Below, one piece after another: positions 32,736 to 42,262 of a stretch of DNA of 64,000 bases. The notes beneath the pieces are model-generated. The model had not been told where the DNA came from and did not search any database. It was given only the letters and a program-made list of their open reading frames with translations. The stretch covers positions 496,001 through 560,000 of the forward strand of contig NZ_KB235896.1 in assembly GCF_000332135.1 (NCBI RefSeq), in the 5' to 3' direction. The translations under genes were made by a program, and so were the position numbers. Source of the stretch: Anabaena sp. PCC 7108 (GTDB lineage Bacteria > Cyanobacteriota > Cyanobacteriia > Cyanobacteriales > Nostocaceae). Each line of letters opens with the position of its first letter. The stretch's first letter is position 1.

Positions 32736-34862
32736 TTAAGGACAACGGGGATGAATGCCACCTTTAGTACAAATGAAAGCCAGTTGCTTGGGATCTAGAT
32801 TTTTAGCTTCAGTAAAATCCACACCCTGGACTATAGCAGCTTGTGAACCGAGATCAGAAGTTTGGACAAACTGATCTGCGGGGTCTTGTTTGGCAGGGAA
32901 GAGTGTAGTACCTTGAAAATCTGCTCCGTTCAAATTTGCGCCCCGTAAATCTGCACGACTTAAATCGGCATTTCGCAAGTTAGCATTTTCCAAATTAGCA
33001 GAGCGCAAAACAGCACCAGAAAGACGAGCCGTACTGAAGTTAGTATTGCTCAGATTAGCATTATCTAAATAAGCTTCAGATAAGTCTGAACCTTGCCAAT
33101 CAGTGTTAGTTAAATTGGCAGATGATAACTGTGTGCCGATCGCAGAAACACGACCTAAATGAGCAGCATATAAATTGGCTTCCATTAATTTAGCATCACT
33201 GATATCTGCCCCAGTGAGACTGGCATTTTCCAAGACTGCTTTCTGTAAATCGCTGCCTATTAGCTGGGCGCTGCTGAGATTTGCACCTACTAAACGGGCG
33301 TTGGATAAGTTCGCTTTGTTGAGGATAGCGCGGCTTAAATCGCTGCGATTCAGCAATACTCGACTGAGGTTAGCATCAGAAAGGTTGGCTTGCTTCAACT
33401 GAGTTTTACTCAAATCAGCGATGACATCATCATAAGTATCCCAACGTCCATCTTCACCCACACTACGGAAGCGACTACCTTTCAAACTAGCCCGATTCAG
33501 ATTGGCAGCTTTAAAAATCACTCCAGATAAATCAGTGTTGTTTAGTACCAAGTTAAATAAAGAAGTTGCTTCAGAGCTGTTCGTCCCCAGTTGGGTGCTG
33601 CTCAAATCGATGTCATTAATTTTGCCGCTATAGACAGTCAAAATTTTATTGATAGCCTGTTGGTTAAGACTTAATTGCTTTTGTCTAAGCTCTTGGTTTG
33701 GGCTGTTACCTGCTGATTCCAGTTCCCCTGAGAGAAACTGATTCATGCGTTTTAATTCTGGCAGAGCTTGGGGTCCAATATTTGCTAAAGCCTGTTGGAT
33801 TGTATCTAATATGTTGGGATCAGTTTCCTTAACCAGCAAATCTACGAGAAATTTGATGGACTGTGTGTCGTTGATACCACCCAAAACCAGAATTGCCCTT
33901 TGGCGTTCCTCATTGGTGATACCAGCATTAGGATTGAGTTGTTTTACTAGTTCGAGAAACTTTTCGCTGTTAATTTGCTGGGTTTTTCGCAGGCTTTCTT
34001 GGTTTTGGACGTAGATTTGTGTCCCAACTAAAGTTGATAAAACCGCAATCATGCTGGCTACACCCACCAACAACAGGGTTAGATTGGGGCTACCCAGCTT
34101 CACCTCTGTGGAGATAGGTTGCTGACTAGATGTATTTACCCCATCCTCATTTTCTGATGGTGACTCCTCATTGCTAGGACTAACCGTGGTTTTAACCCGC
34201 TTGTTGCCAGTTATGGCATCAATGGTGTAAGTACCTGCTAACTGATCATGGAAGGCACGACGGCGCTTTTGGGAAGGCCAGCCCATGGCTTGTCCTAGCA
34301 CCATTAACACAGCTAAAAATGTGAACAGACCTAAGTTAGGAAAGGCAAAGCTGTAGCGCCAAAGCAAATAGGCGATGGAAACTGGCACAGACCAGCGTCC
34401 TAGTCCTTCCCGCACGACTACAGCGCCCAAACCGGGGGCGTTACCTTCTTCATTAACTACCTTGACACCAAACCTCCGTTTGGGGATGGTGCTGCCGGTT
34501 TTACCCAGTAAATACAATTGCCACCAGGAGAGGGTAATTGGTGCTAATAGGGCGACTGTCCAGAGGAAATTAGTCGGCCAGGCCACATTTCTAATACCGT
34601 AACTGACGGGTAAAGCTAAAGGGCGGGCGATCGCTCTTTCTGTGACTACCAACACTGGATTCAGCGGCACTCGATTGATATCGCTGCGAGAATTGGCATA
34701 AACACCCATGCCAAAGGGAACCAAGCCACTGGCAACTACTAGTGTCATTTCCACTGCCCAAGCTGCACAACGCCTTGTTACTAGGGGTAGGGAATTAGCT
34801 TTTTCTGGTTTTTTGGACTGGCTAGATTGATTAATATTTGTCCTGACAGTTGGGGTCGTCAT
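32736..34862 (-). CDS. RDD-domain membrane protein with HEAT-like and pentapeptide repeats
   Basis: 708 residues. The RDD domain (about 28-215) has RRCAAWAVEMTLV, four or so membrane helices and HDQLAGTYTI. A further membrane helix near 265-285 leads to a HEAT-like helical stretch (about 310-375, RAILVLGGINDTQSIKFLVD) and then about 40 pentapeptide units (425-650, A(N/D)LSX) ending with a CTKGGIHPRCP cysteine pair. It probably places a beta-helix scaffold at the membrane. Role unknown. Confidence 0.85.
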   Translation of the reverse strand: MTTPTVRTNINQSSQSKKPEKANSLPLVTRRCAAWAVEMTLVVASGLVPFGMGVYANSRSDINRVPLNPVLVVTERAIARPLALPVSYGIRNVAWPTNFLWTVALLAPITLSWWQLYLLGKTGSTIPKRRFGVKVVNEEGNAPGLGAVVVREGLGRWSVPVSIAYLLWRYSFAFPNLGLFTFLAVLMVLGQAMGWPSQKRRRAFHDQLAGTYTIDAITGNKRVKTTVSPSNEESPSENEDGVNTSSQQPISTEVKLGSPNLTLLLVGVASMIAVLSTLVGTQIYVQNQESLRKTQQINSEKFLELVKQLNPNAGITNEERQRAILVLGGINDTQSIKFLVDLLVKETDPNILDTIQQALANIGPQALPELKRMNQFLSGELESAGNSPNQELRQKQLSLNQQAINKILTVYSGKINDIDLSSTQLGTNSSEATSLFNLVLNNTDLSGVIFKAANLNRASLKGSRFRSVGEDGRWDTYDDVIADLSKTQLKQANLSDANLSRVLLNRSDLSRAILNKANLSNARLVGANLSSAQLIGSDLQKAVLENASLTGADISDAKLMEANLYAAHLGRVSAIGTQLSSANLTNTDWQGSDLSEAYLDNANLSNTNFSTARLSGAVLRSANLENANLRNADLSRADLRGANLNGADFQGTTLFPAKQDPADQFVQTSDLGSQAAIVQGVDFTEAKNLDPKQLAFICTKGGIHPRCP

Positions 34863-34917
34863 TGCATAATTCCCTTTGACTTTATGTTTACGCCACTCTC
34901 GGCGCGGTTAAAATAGA

Positions 34918-35262
34918 CTATTGCTTATTTTGAAAGCTATTAGACACAAAAAATTTGTATCCAAGATACACTAACACTGCTAAAAGTGCCAGACTAATTA
35001 CAGATGCCACCAGTTTAAACACTGTTTGTAACACCAAAAAGCCTAAAAAGATCGCCAAACCGGCAACGGCAACCTTTTTTATTCCCGCTAAACTTTGGAA
35101 CCATAAACGCGATCGCTCTAAATATGAGTTCAATTTGGCAAATCCAGACGAGGGTGTCTGTTGTTGTGTTTCTGATTGGGTAGGGGTTGTGGAAAATGAA
35201 TTCATCTCCTCCTCTAGCTTTTGGAGACGACGTTGCCAGTCTTCTTCTGATTTTGGATTCAT
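34918..35262 (-). CDS. Small membrane protein with N-terminal coiled coil
   Basis: 114 residues: a charged helix (EEDWQRRLQKLEEEMN), a Thr/Gln-rich linker, then two hydrophobic segments, about 62-82 and 85-106, ending YLGYKFFVSN. Lies 56 bp upstream of the RDD gene in the same direction and might be cotranscribed. A conserved cyanobacterial protein with no known role. Confidence 0.75.
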   Translation of the reverse strand: MNPKSEEDWQRRLQKLEEEMNSFSTTPTQSETQQQTPSSGFAKLNSYLERSRLWFQSLAGIKKVAVAGLAIFLGFLVLQTVFKLVASVISLALLAVLVYLGYKFFVSNSFQNKQ

Positions 35263-36152
35263 GAATTTTGTTTACCTCAGCTAGGACACCTATTTTACAA
35301 CCAATCAACCAAATCCTTGCTGTAGCGGTTGTCTGAAGTAGGTGGGCGGGAATATTTATCCTTAGGATTAAGCACTAGGAAAGAAGGTTCTAACCTTGTT
35401 AATTTTTCTTCACAATAGTTATGCTGATTTGTGCGGCGTTGCATAATTGCGGGATGATTTGAGAATCCGCATCAATATATAATCACCGCGTCTGGAGCGT
35501 CTCCGTGTCCCCGCGTCAGCCTCAATCATCCCCTTATTCAGCAACGCCATTTGTGCATACCTACTGAGTGATTTTAGTAATGTCTATATGTGCAACACCT
35601 CTATAGCTAGGAAAAATCATGTATTTTACCGATATTACAGGAATCAAGGGCGTAAATTTACGGCTTTTGCTGCCAATCTGAAGGATACAATTTATTAGGT
35701 ACTACAACTTAAACATGATTAAATTTGAGTATCAGTAAGATTTTTCTGTCTTTCTGCTGACGCTTCAGGACATTTTATTTTAATGTTTTGATTTTTGAAC
35801 AGACACGTAGGCTGCGTTAGTGGTAGCGTAACGCACCAAAGCTTGAATAAGTTTGGAACTAAACACAATATTCAGGGTCTTCGCTAATGAATTTCATTTT
35901 GTCCAACTACTTAAAAATTTATACTTTCTCTGTCGGAACCAAACTGACTTGCTTACGTCTCAATAACCAGATAGAGATAATATCATGTCCGGTTAAAGAC
36001 TTATCATTAGGGAACCGCGCTCAAGACACGGGGACGCTCTTACACGGAGAGTTTTTTTGATAAGCAATTAGCCGGACTTGATATAGTTTATAAATTTATT
36101 AAATTTATAAATTTATAAATTTTTATATCAACAGTTGGGAGCATTAATTAAA
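35263..36152. other. repeat-rich intergenic region
   Basis: 890 bp with no gene. It contains a CCGCGTCTGGAGCGTCTCCGTG repeat (about 35490-35516), a GCTGCGTTA...TAACGCACC hairpin (35811-35836), a MITE-like element (35981-36083) and a run of AAATTTATAAATTTAT units (about 36090-36125) just before the secreted-protein gene. Confidence 0.6.
35981..36083. mobile_element. MITE-like inverted-repeat element
   Basis: 103 bp with imperfect 32-bp terminal inverted repeats TATCATGTCCGGTTAAAGAC... and the complement of ...CAATTAGCCGGACTTGATA (about 80% matched). The centre includes GACACGGGGACGC and an AGAGTTTTTTT tract. Non-coding. Confidence 0.5.
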
Positions 36153-36584
36153 ATGAAGACTTTAAAACTTTTGAATCTTGTTCCCGCAATCTTGGCTATA
36201 AGTTTGGTGTTCAACCCAGTTAGTTTTGCCCAGACTCCAACCATTGTAATTGATAAAAATCTCCAGTCAGATCCAACTATTGTCAATGGAACGTCTGGAG
36301 GAAGTGTCAAGAGCAATTGCGGAAATATTAGCGCTGCACCTAGTCAAGTTATTCAGGTTAAAAAACCACTACCTTACTTGCGTTTAACAGTTGAGAGCCA
36401 AGGAAAGTCTACGCTGTTAATTGAGGGTCCTGGGGGGCGCTTTTGTGTGATGGCAGATAATTATTCAGGAGATAAGCCAGAACTTTCTGGTTTTTGGCCG
36501 ATTGGGCAATACTTGATTTATATAGGCAATTTATCCCCACAGCAGTATCCCTATACCCTATCAATTTCACAACAAAATAAGTAG
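36153..36584 (+). CDS. Secreted protein of unknown function
   Basis: 143 residues from the ATG at 36153. A signal peptide spans about 1-25 with cleavage after SFA. The mature part has two cysteines (SNCGN, RFCVM) and a beta-rich pattern ending PYTLSISQ, similar to small pre-peptidase C-terminal-like domains. A TTG at 36135 adds six residues without support. Unknown role. Confidence 0.75.
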   Translation: MKTLKLLNLVPAILAISLVFNPVSFAQTPTIVIDKNLQSDPTIVNGTSGGSVKSNCGNISAAPSQVIQVKKPLPYLRLTVESQGKSTLLIEGPGGRFCVMADNYSGDKPELSGFWPIGQYLIYIGNLSPQQYPYTLSISQQNK

Positions 36585-36632
36585 TCAAAGTAATTGATAA
36601 TTAATTAATTAATTACTTCTGACTATTGAAAA

Positions 36633-37004
36633 TTAATCTTCCCGTGATTTGGGTGGGACTTCAATGGCTGTGATATCAATTGTGTCATCTGGTGTGAAGC
36701 GGCGAAATTTACCATTTTGTACTAATAGCTGTTCTCCGCAATTTGGACATTGTAACTGGCTGTTATTTAAACCTGTCGATTCAAACCCGCAGACGGGACA
36801 CTTGTCAGTAACCAAGCTACGTTGTAGCCACCAGCGAAACGCAACGAAGCCTATGATAGGTGTCACCAGGAACAGTCCCACAATAATTAGCAAGGAATTG
36901 ACTAACCAGCCTAAGCCCAATGATCCTAATAACCAGATTACTACTAAGAATATGAGCCAAGGGCGGAGATTATCAAGATTTAATTGAAAGTTATTAAAGC
37001 GCAT
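36633..37004 (-). CDS. Membrane protein with C-terminal zinc ribbon
   Basis: 123 residues. Two membrane helices at about 15-35 and 37-58 are followed by a zinc ribbon, CPVCGFE...CPNCGEQ (about 73-92), and an acidic tail. It mirrors the layout, in reverse order, of the gene at 21058. Function unknown; conserved in filamentous cyanobacteria. Confidence 0.75.
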   Translation of the reverse strand: MRFNNFQLNLDNLRPWLIFLVVIWLLGSLGLGWLVNSLLIIVGLFLVTPIIGFVAFRWWLQRSLVTDKCPVCGFESTGLNNSQLQCPNCGEQLLVQNGKFRRFTPDDTIDITAIEVPPKSRED

Positions 37005-37034
37005 TTCTCAATTTTTTTCTACTTTCACTTTATC

Positions 37035-38219
37035 TTAGTCATTGGTCAGCAAAGAGGAGGAGAGCAGCATTTGTTGTAAACGTTGTTGAAAAGCTTGTAT
37101 ACCAAAAACAGCGATCGCTTGCTCTCGTAACCATTTTCCATCACAACGCTGTTCATGACCTTGAAGAATTTCAATACAAGCTGCTGCTACTGCATCAGAA
37201 TGTCGGTATGGTACTCTCCATCCTAGTTTACCATCTTGTAAGGGATCAGATGAACCATCATCGTCACCAGATAAAACTGGGACACCACAAGCCATTGCTT
37301 CTAGATAAACTATGCCAAAGCCTTCTTGAGAGGGCATAACATAGGCATCCGCTAGACGGTAGTGTAACATTAATGCTTCTGTAGCTACAAAACCGGCAAA
37401 GATCACGCGATCGCTCACACCTAAATCTTGTGCTAACTGAGCTAATCGTGGTTGGTCATCACCACGACCAATTACCAAATATTTTACCTCTGGAAATACC
37501 TGGATAATTTGCGGTAATGCTCTAATTGTGACATCTACACCTTTGTAAATATCCCCAGACCATAAACGCGCTACAGTCATTAATACCTTGGCATTATTTA
37601 AGCCATACTTCTCAACTAATTCTGGTGCTTTGAAGCCAGGAGTAAATTTATCCCCATCAATAGCACAAGGTAACATCTTTACCTGAAGAGGATTTATCCC
37701 ATTAGCAGCACAAGCACGATCTCGACTATAGCGACTAATTGTCCAAATCGTCGAAGCTGAAGCCAACGCCCGTCTTTCTTGATTTTTTAGCGGTGTCCAG
37801 ACTTCCTTCCCATAAGTTAATACAGTATAAGGAATACCCAAGGGCTGACATAAAATTTGGATAAGTCTCGCTAACTTAATATGACCACAGAAAACCTGTT
37901 GTGGTCTGTTTTGAATGAGATATCGAAATAATGCCAAAGCCAATTTAATTCTCCCTATTTTGGGGGAATTACCTTTAAAATAATGAAATTTTAAATTTTC
38001 TGATGCAAAAGGATTAACACAATCAGGACTATCCCGCAATAAGAAAACTTCCGCTTGACAACTTTGATTTAATCCCTGATAAGCACGAAAAATATCCTTA
38101 ACATAGGATTGAATTCCACCTTCAAGGGCAAAAATTTCTAAGAACACAAATACATGATTGGCTCTCTCGTTAAATTTTCCACTTGAAGTTACTTTATCTG
38201 CCACTTGATTAATTACCAT
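37035..38219 (-). CDS. Glycosyltransferase family 4
   Basis: About 394 residues. GT-B fold: an N-terminal acceptor domain, then a donor domain with GRGDDQPRLAQLA near 250 and the EX7E motif in EGFGIVYLEAMACGVPVL near 298-315. The ATG at 38219 leaves 13 bp to the preceding dehydratase; the longer frame (38273) would overlap it by 41 bp. Adjacent to a GDP-mannose dehydratase, it probably transfers a GDP-linked sugar to a cell-surface polysaccharide. Confidence 0.87.
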   Translation of the reverse strand: MVINQVADKVTSSGKFNERANHVFVFLEIFALEGGIQSYVKDIFRAYQGLNQSCQAEVFLLRDSPDCVNPFASENLKFHYFKGNSPKIGRIKLALALFRYLIQNRPQQVFCGHIKLARLIQILCQPLGIPYTVLTYGKEVWTPLKNQERRALASASTIWTISRYSRDRACAANGINPLQVKMLPCAIDGDKFTPGFKAPELVEKYGLNNAKVLMTVARLWSGDIYKGVDVTIRALPQIIQVFPEVKYLVIGRGDDQPRLAQLAQDLGVSDRVIFAGFVATEALMLHYRLADAYVMPSQEGFGIVYLEAMACGVPVLSGDDDGSSDPLQDGKLGWRVPYRHSDAVAAACIEILQGHEQRCDGKWLREQAIAVFGIQAFQQRLQQMLLSSSLLTND

Positions 38220-38232
38220 TGTTGGATAGATA

Positions 38233-39231
38233 TTATATTGGTAAAGCCGATATAAAAGGCGTAACTTTGCCACTTTGCAAACCTTCCAAATCTGTTTTTA
38301 CCATCTTTTCTAAAAGTTGTTCAAAACTAACTTTTGGTTCCCAGCCCAGATTTTGTTTGGCTTTACTGGGATTAGCAACGAGTTGAAAATGTTCATCTGC
38401 CCGTAACAAATTGCTATTAGTAACTACGTAATTTCGCCAATCTAATTCCACACAATCAAAAGCCGTGGCGATTAATTCTCTGACACTGTGGAGTTTACCT
38501 GTGCCAATCACATATTCCTCCGGCTCATCAACCTGTAGCATTCGCCACATAGCTTCAACATGATCTCCAGCAAAACCCCAATCACGCTTGGCATCCAAGT
38601 TACCCATTTCTAAGGTTTGGGCTAAACCCAATTTAATCGATGCTACCGCTAAAGAGACTTTGCGTGTCACAAACTGAGGAGGACGTAGAGGAGATTCATG
38701 GTTATATAAAATACCACTACAAGCAAACAAACCATAACGCTGTCGGTGATGTACCATAGTCCAGTGAGCGTGTAATTTTGCTGCCGCATAGGGATTTTTG
38801 GGACGGAAAGTAGTTTCTTCATCTTGAGGAGAAACATCAACATCCCCAAACATTTCTGAACTGCTGGCTTGATAAAACCTTGTAGATAAACCAACTTGGC
38901 GGATTGCGTCTAATAACCGCGTAGCAGTGCCGGTGATCAGATCGAGAGTTCCTAAAGGATCATGCCAGGAATCGGGAACAAAACTCGGCGCAGCTAAATT
39001 GTAAATTTCGTGGGGCTGTAGTTGTTCGACAGCAGTTAATAAACCCGCACAATCTCTTAAATCAACGGTGTAAATTTCTACTTTATCTTTTAGACTTCCC
39101 AATTTTGACAAGTTAGGTTGTCGATGGGGAGATACCAAGCCCACGACTCGGTAATTTTGGTTAAGCAGTAAATGACTGAGATAGTAGCCATCTTGACCTG
39201 TAATGCCTGTAATTAGGGCTGTTTTTGTCAT
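38233..39231 (-). CDS. gmd: GDP-mannose 4,6-dehydratase
   Basis: 332 residues. GITGQDGYYL (residues 8-17) is the NADP-binding loop, SSSEMFGD lies near 130, and NPYAAAKLHAHW near 156 provides the Y-x3-K pair; YNHESPLR and KRDWGFAGDHVEAMW are diagnostic of GMD. It forms GDP-4-keto-6-deoxymannose, precursor of fucose or rhamnose-type sugars. Slightly shorter than E. coli Gmd (373). Upstream of the GT4 gene in one operon. Confidence 0.9.
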   Translation of the reverse strand: MTKTALITGITGQDGYYLSHLLLNQNYRVVGLVSPHRQPNLSKLGSLKDKVEIYTVDLRDCAGLLTAVEQLQPHEIYNLAAPSFVPDSWHDPLGTLDLITGTATRLLDAIRQVGLSTRFYQASSSEMFGDVDVSPQDEETTFRPKNPYAAAKLHAHWTMVHHRQRYGLFACSGILYNHESPLRPPQFVTRKVSLAVASIKLGLAQTLEMGNLDAKRDWGFAGDHVEAMWRMLQVDEPEEYVIGTGKLHSVRELIATAFDCVELDWRNYVVTNSNLLRADEHFQLVANPSKAKQNLGWEPKVSFEQLLEKMVKTDLEGLQSGKVTPFISALPI

Positions 39232-39278
39232 AATGAGAATATAGTATATTTATTAACGTAAGTTGCTAGTTAGATTAA

Positions 39279-39345
39279 GTAGGGTGCGTCAGAACCTGAA
39301 AATTAGCACTCTGTGCCTAAAATTATCCTGTCTGACGCACCTTAC
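39279..39345. repeat. inverted-repeat element with GTAGGGTGCGTCAGA arms
   Basis: GTAGGGTGCGTCAGA (39279-39293) and TCTGACGCACCTTAC (39331-39345) flank 37 bp. The arms equal the inner arms of the MITE-like copies at 8662 and 25327, but the AGGACTTACGCAA ends are absent, so it is a shortened or ancestral form. Confidence 0.65.
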
Positions 39346-39508
39346 AGACTACAAAATCCCTGAAAATGAATAACTAAGAACTTGAGTTAGTATTATTTTT
39401 ACAGAAAAATTGGTGTTTCCATTAGTGAGATTTCGGAAATTTCTTAAACATTTATTAAAGATTTATGAATATATTAATTTTGGCTGTCTATTTTAAAGAT
39501 TTGACAAA

Positions 39509-40615
39509 ATGAGTAGCAATCTCAATCTTTTCGCACCTGTTCAGCTAGGAGCCTATATCCTACCCAATCGGATTGTCATGGCTCCTATGACTCGGTTAAG
39601 GGCAATTGACAGTATCCCTAACTCCCTAATGGCGACTTACTACGCTCAACGCGCTAGTGCAGGGTTAATTGTTACAGAATGCACGATGGTGTCTCCTCTC
39701 AGTTTAGGCTACATGAATTGTCCGGGTATATACTCAGAAGAGCAGGTGGCAGGATGGCGCTTGGTGACAGATGCTGTCCATGAACAAGGAGGAAGAATTT
39801 TTCTGCAATTATGGCACGCTGGGAGGGTTTCCCACTCGTCTTTGTTGGGTGGTGAGTTGCCTGTTGCGCCTAGTGCCATAGCGGGGGTTGGTTCATTACA
39901 TACGCCAATTGGTAAAGTGTCTTTAGAAACTCCTCGTGCTTTAGAAATTGAGGAAATTACTGAAATCATTGAACAATTCCGCCAAGGGGCGAAAAATGCT
40001 TTGGCTGCTGGTTTTGATGGTGTTGAACTTCACGGCGCGTTTGGTTATTTAATTGACCAATTTTTACAAGATGGCTCTAACCAACGTACTGATGAATATG
40101 GTGGTTCCATTGAGAACCGCAGTCGGTTCCTTTTGGAGGTGGTAGCTGCGGTGGTTGATATTTGGGGAGGTGAACGTGTCGGTATTAAACTTTCACCTAG
40201 TAATACATTTTACGGGATGCAAGATAGCAATCCTCAAGCAACTTTTGGCTATGTGATTAAGACGCTTAACTCTTTTGGGCTTGCTTATCTGCACTTGATG
40301 GAACCGAATGAAGTTGATTTAGCTACCCGTGAGGTGTTGAATCCTGTCATTACTGAGTTTCGCCCGATTTACCCAGGAACTATCATTACTAATGGTGGCT
40401 ATGATGGCATCACAAGCGATTCCTACGGAGCGCTTCGCGAGCGCATTATCATGAGTGGTATTGCAGATTTAGTCTCTTTTGGCAAGTTATTTATCTCTAA
40501 TCCAGACTTACCAAAACGCTTACAACTTAATGCTGAATTGAATACACCAGATCCAAAAACATTTTATGCTGCCGATGCTACAGGATATACTGATTATGCT
40601 TTCTTAGAATCTTAG
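39509..40615 (+). CDS. Old yellow enzyme-type alkene reductase
   Basis: 368 residues, FMN-binding TIM barrel. NRIVMAPMTRLRA near 20, the substrate histidine and asparagine pair in ELHGAFGYLIDQFLQDGSNQR near 175-195 and ENRSRFLLEV match NemA/XenA-like enzymes, which reduce activated C=C bonds with NADPH. At residues about 303-312 an in-frame palindromic repeat (40416-40444) adds SDSYGALRER between GGYDGIT and the IIMSGIADLVSFG strand. The insert is in a loop and probably tolerated. Confidence 0.9.
   Translation: MSSNLNLFAPVQLGAYILPNRIVMAPMTRLRAIDSIPNSLMATYYAQRASAGLIVTECTMVSPLSLGYMNCPGIYSEEQVAGWRLVTDAVHEQGGRIFLQLWHAGRVSHSSLLGGELPVAPSAIAGVGSLHTPIGKVSLETPRALEIEEITEIIEQFRQGAKNALAAGFDGVELHGAFGYLIDQFLQDGSNQRTDEYGGSIENRSRFLLEVVAAVVDIWGGERVGIKLSPSNTFYGMQDSNPQATFGYVIKTLNSFGLAYLHLMEPNEVDLATREVLNPVITEFRPIYPGTIITNGGYDGITSDSYGALRERIIMSGIADLVSFGKLFISNPDLPKRLQLNAELNTPDPKTFYAADATGYTDYAFLES
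40416..40444 (+). repeat. palindromic GCGATTCCTACGGAGCGCTTCGC module inside the old-yellow-enzyme gene
   Basis: 29-bp module, nearly identical to the one at 13459-13487 in opposite orientation. It keeps the frame and adds about ten residues compared with related enzymes as I recall them. Confidence 0.75.
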
Positions 40616-40790
40616 CATCTTCACAAAGACAGCATAAAATTCGGCATAAAATCGATAAACTCATAACCAGTTTCGGTTTTATAATCGTCTAGAGCAGCTA
40701 AGAAAACAGGTAATTAAACATGGGCAGAAATAGGTTGAATCAAACCTATCTAAACACAGCATATTGCAGGTAAATTTAGCCCAAAATTTA

Positions 40791-40818
40791 GTAGAGGCGT
40801 ATTGCAATACGCCCCTAC
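40791..40818. repeat. 28-bp palindrome GTAG(A/G)GGCGTATTGCAATACGCC
   Basis: A near-perfect palindrome with GTAGAGGCGTATTG and CAATACGCCCCTAC arms, about 90 bp before the rubrerythrin gene. Repeats of this form are common between genes in Nostocales. Confidence 0.7.
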
Positions 40819-40908
40819 ATAACTGTATTTTAGATATGGCTCATCTCACCTAGTTTGAAAGCCTGTTTTTACCAGGAAATATCACTTTGCGGGTACGCAC
40901 AAATAATT

Positions 40909-41622
40909 ATGGATTTGTCAAACTTTACTACACTTCAAAACTTAGAATCTGCTTTCGGTGGTGAATCGATGGCAAATCGCAAATACCTGTTTTTTGCTAA
41001 TGTTGCGCGTCAACTGGGTTTTTCCGACTTAGCAAAACTTTTTAAGGAAACAGCAGATCAAGAAACTGAACACGCTTTTGCTCATTTTCAGTTGTTACAT
41101 CCAGAATTAGTTGTTAAAGATGCAGCAAGTTTAACTGATGAACAAAAACGGGAAATTATCTCTCGTTGTTTGTCTTTAGCAATTGAAGGTGAAACCTATG
41201 AATACACTACAATGTATCCTGAATTTGCTGCTGCTGCTGAAAATGATCGTGATAATCCCGCAGCGGAAGAATTTCTTAAACAAGCTCAAGAATCTAGCGA
41301 TCATGCTAACACATTCCGCTCCGCAGCACACCGTTTTGGGTTGCTAAAATTCATTGAAAATTACCATGCAGATCGTTACTCTGAAGCTTTGGAAGTATTA
41401 AATGGAGGACAAGCTGTAACTAGAGTAGCAGGTGAAGATCCCGCAACTCAAAAATGGATTTGTAGACAATGCAGCATGATTTATGATCCTGTTGCGGGTG
41501 ATCCTGATTCGGGAATTGCACCTGGTACACCTTTTGCCGCAATTCCTGATGATTGGAGTTGTCCTATTTGCGGTGCTACTAAAAAGACTTTTAAACCTCT
41601 TGAGGAAAAAGTTGCTGCTTAA
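40909..41622 (+). CDS. Rubrerythrin
   Basis: 237 residues from the ATG at 40909. A ferritin-like diiron domain (about 1-145) with AFGGESMANRKYLFFA, ETADQETEHAFAHF and EGETYEYTTMYPEF carries the E and H ligands; a C-terminal rubredoxin domain (about 180-225) has CRQCSMIY and CPICGAT. Rubrerythrin reduces H2O2. Unlike the classical form the domain order is normal. An upstream TTG start (40855) adds 18 unlikely residues. Confidence 0.92.
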   Translation: MDLSNFTTLQNLESAFGGESMANRKYLFFANVARQLGFSDLAKLFKETADQETEHAFAHFQLLHPELVVKDAASLTDEQKREIISRCLSLAIEGETYEYTTMYPEFAAAAENDRDNPAAEEFLKQAQESSDHANTFRSAAHRFGLLKFIENYHADRYSEALEVLNGGQAVTRVAGEDPATQKWICRQCSMIYDPVAGDPDSGIAPGTPFAAIPDDWSCPICGATKKTFKPLEEKVAA

Positions 41623-41681
41623 GATAACACTGATTGAGTTTCTCGGTTGAATTTAAGTAAATTACAACTAATATAGCCTTT

Positions 41682-41734
41682 ATCCCTCTTCCCTGATAAT
41701 CTATAAAATATGGAAGGGGGATTTTTATATTTTT
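41682..41734 (+). terminator. Rho-independent terminator of rubrerythrin
   Basis: ATCCCTCTTCC / GGAAGGGGGAT form an 11-bp stem with a 19-base loop followed by TTTTATATTTTT. Confidence 0.75.
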
Positions 41735-41767
41735 AACTAACTGAGTTTAATTTCTGGATAAATAAAT

Positions 41768-42262
41768 ATGCTGCCAAAAATAAGAAAAATTTACAGACTT
41801 GAAGAATACTCTCAGTCAGATATATTCTATCATTCTTTGGCTCCCATTATAGGAATCATCTTATCAGTTTTTGGTGGCTGGATAATGTTTAGTTTTTGGT
41901 TTTTAACAGGTGCATTTATTAGTATTTTATTTTTAGATATTGATAATTGTTATGAAGTACTAACTTGTCACTTCAATTCCACAATTGGTAAAATCACCTT
42001 GCAACAACGAAATATATTTTCTCAGGGAGTGATTGAAATACCACTTAATGAAATTGAAACTGTACTAATTAACTCATGTAGTTCTTCCTTTACTACTAAA
42101 ACTAGATTTGGTAAAAAAATCCAAATTGATAATCAGTTATATTGGATTGTTGTTGTTTTGCATTCTGGTGAACATCGTCGCCTGACTTATTATGAAACAT
42201 CTATGTTTAAGAGTAAACAAATAATAGTTGATTATATTTTGTTTTTGAAAGAGAATACATAA
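41768..42262 (+). CDS. Hypothetical membrane protein with PH-like domain
   Basis: 164 residues. Two adjacent hydrophobic helices, about 25-42 and 43-60, are followed by a beta-rich half (TCHFNSTIGKITLQQRNIF, GVIEIPLNEIETVLI, YWIVVVLHSGEHRRLTYYE). That layout resembles small cyanobacterial bacterial-PH-like proteins. Function unknown. Shares the downstream accessory region with the RloA/B pair but has its own start. Confidence 0.65.
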   Translation: MLPKIRKIYRLEEYSQSDIFYHSLAPIIGIILSVFGGWIMFSFWFLTGAFISILFLDIDNCYEVLTCHFNSTIGKITLQQRNIFSQGVIEIPLNEIETVLINSCSSSFTTKTRFGKKIQIDNQLYWIVVVLHSGEHRRLTYYETSMFKSKQIIVDYILFLKENT

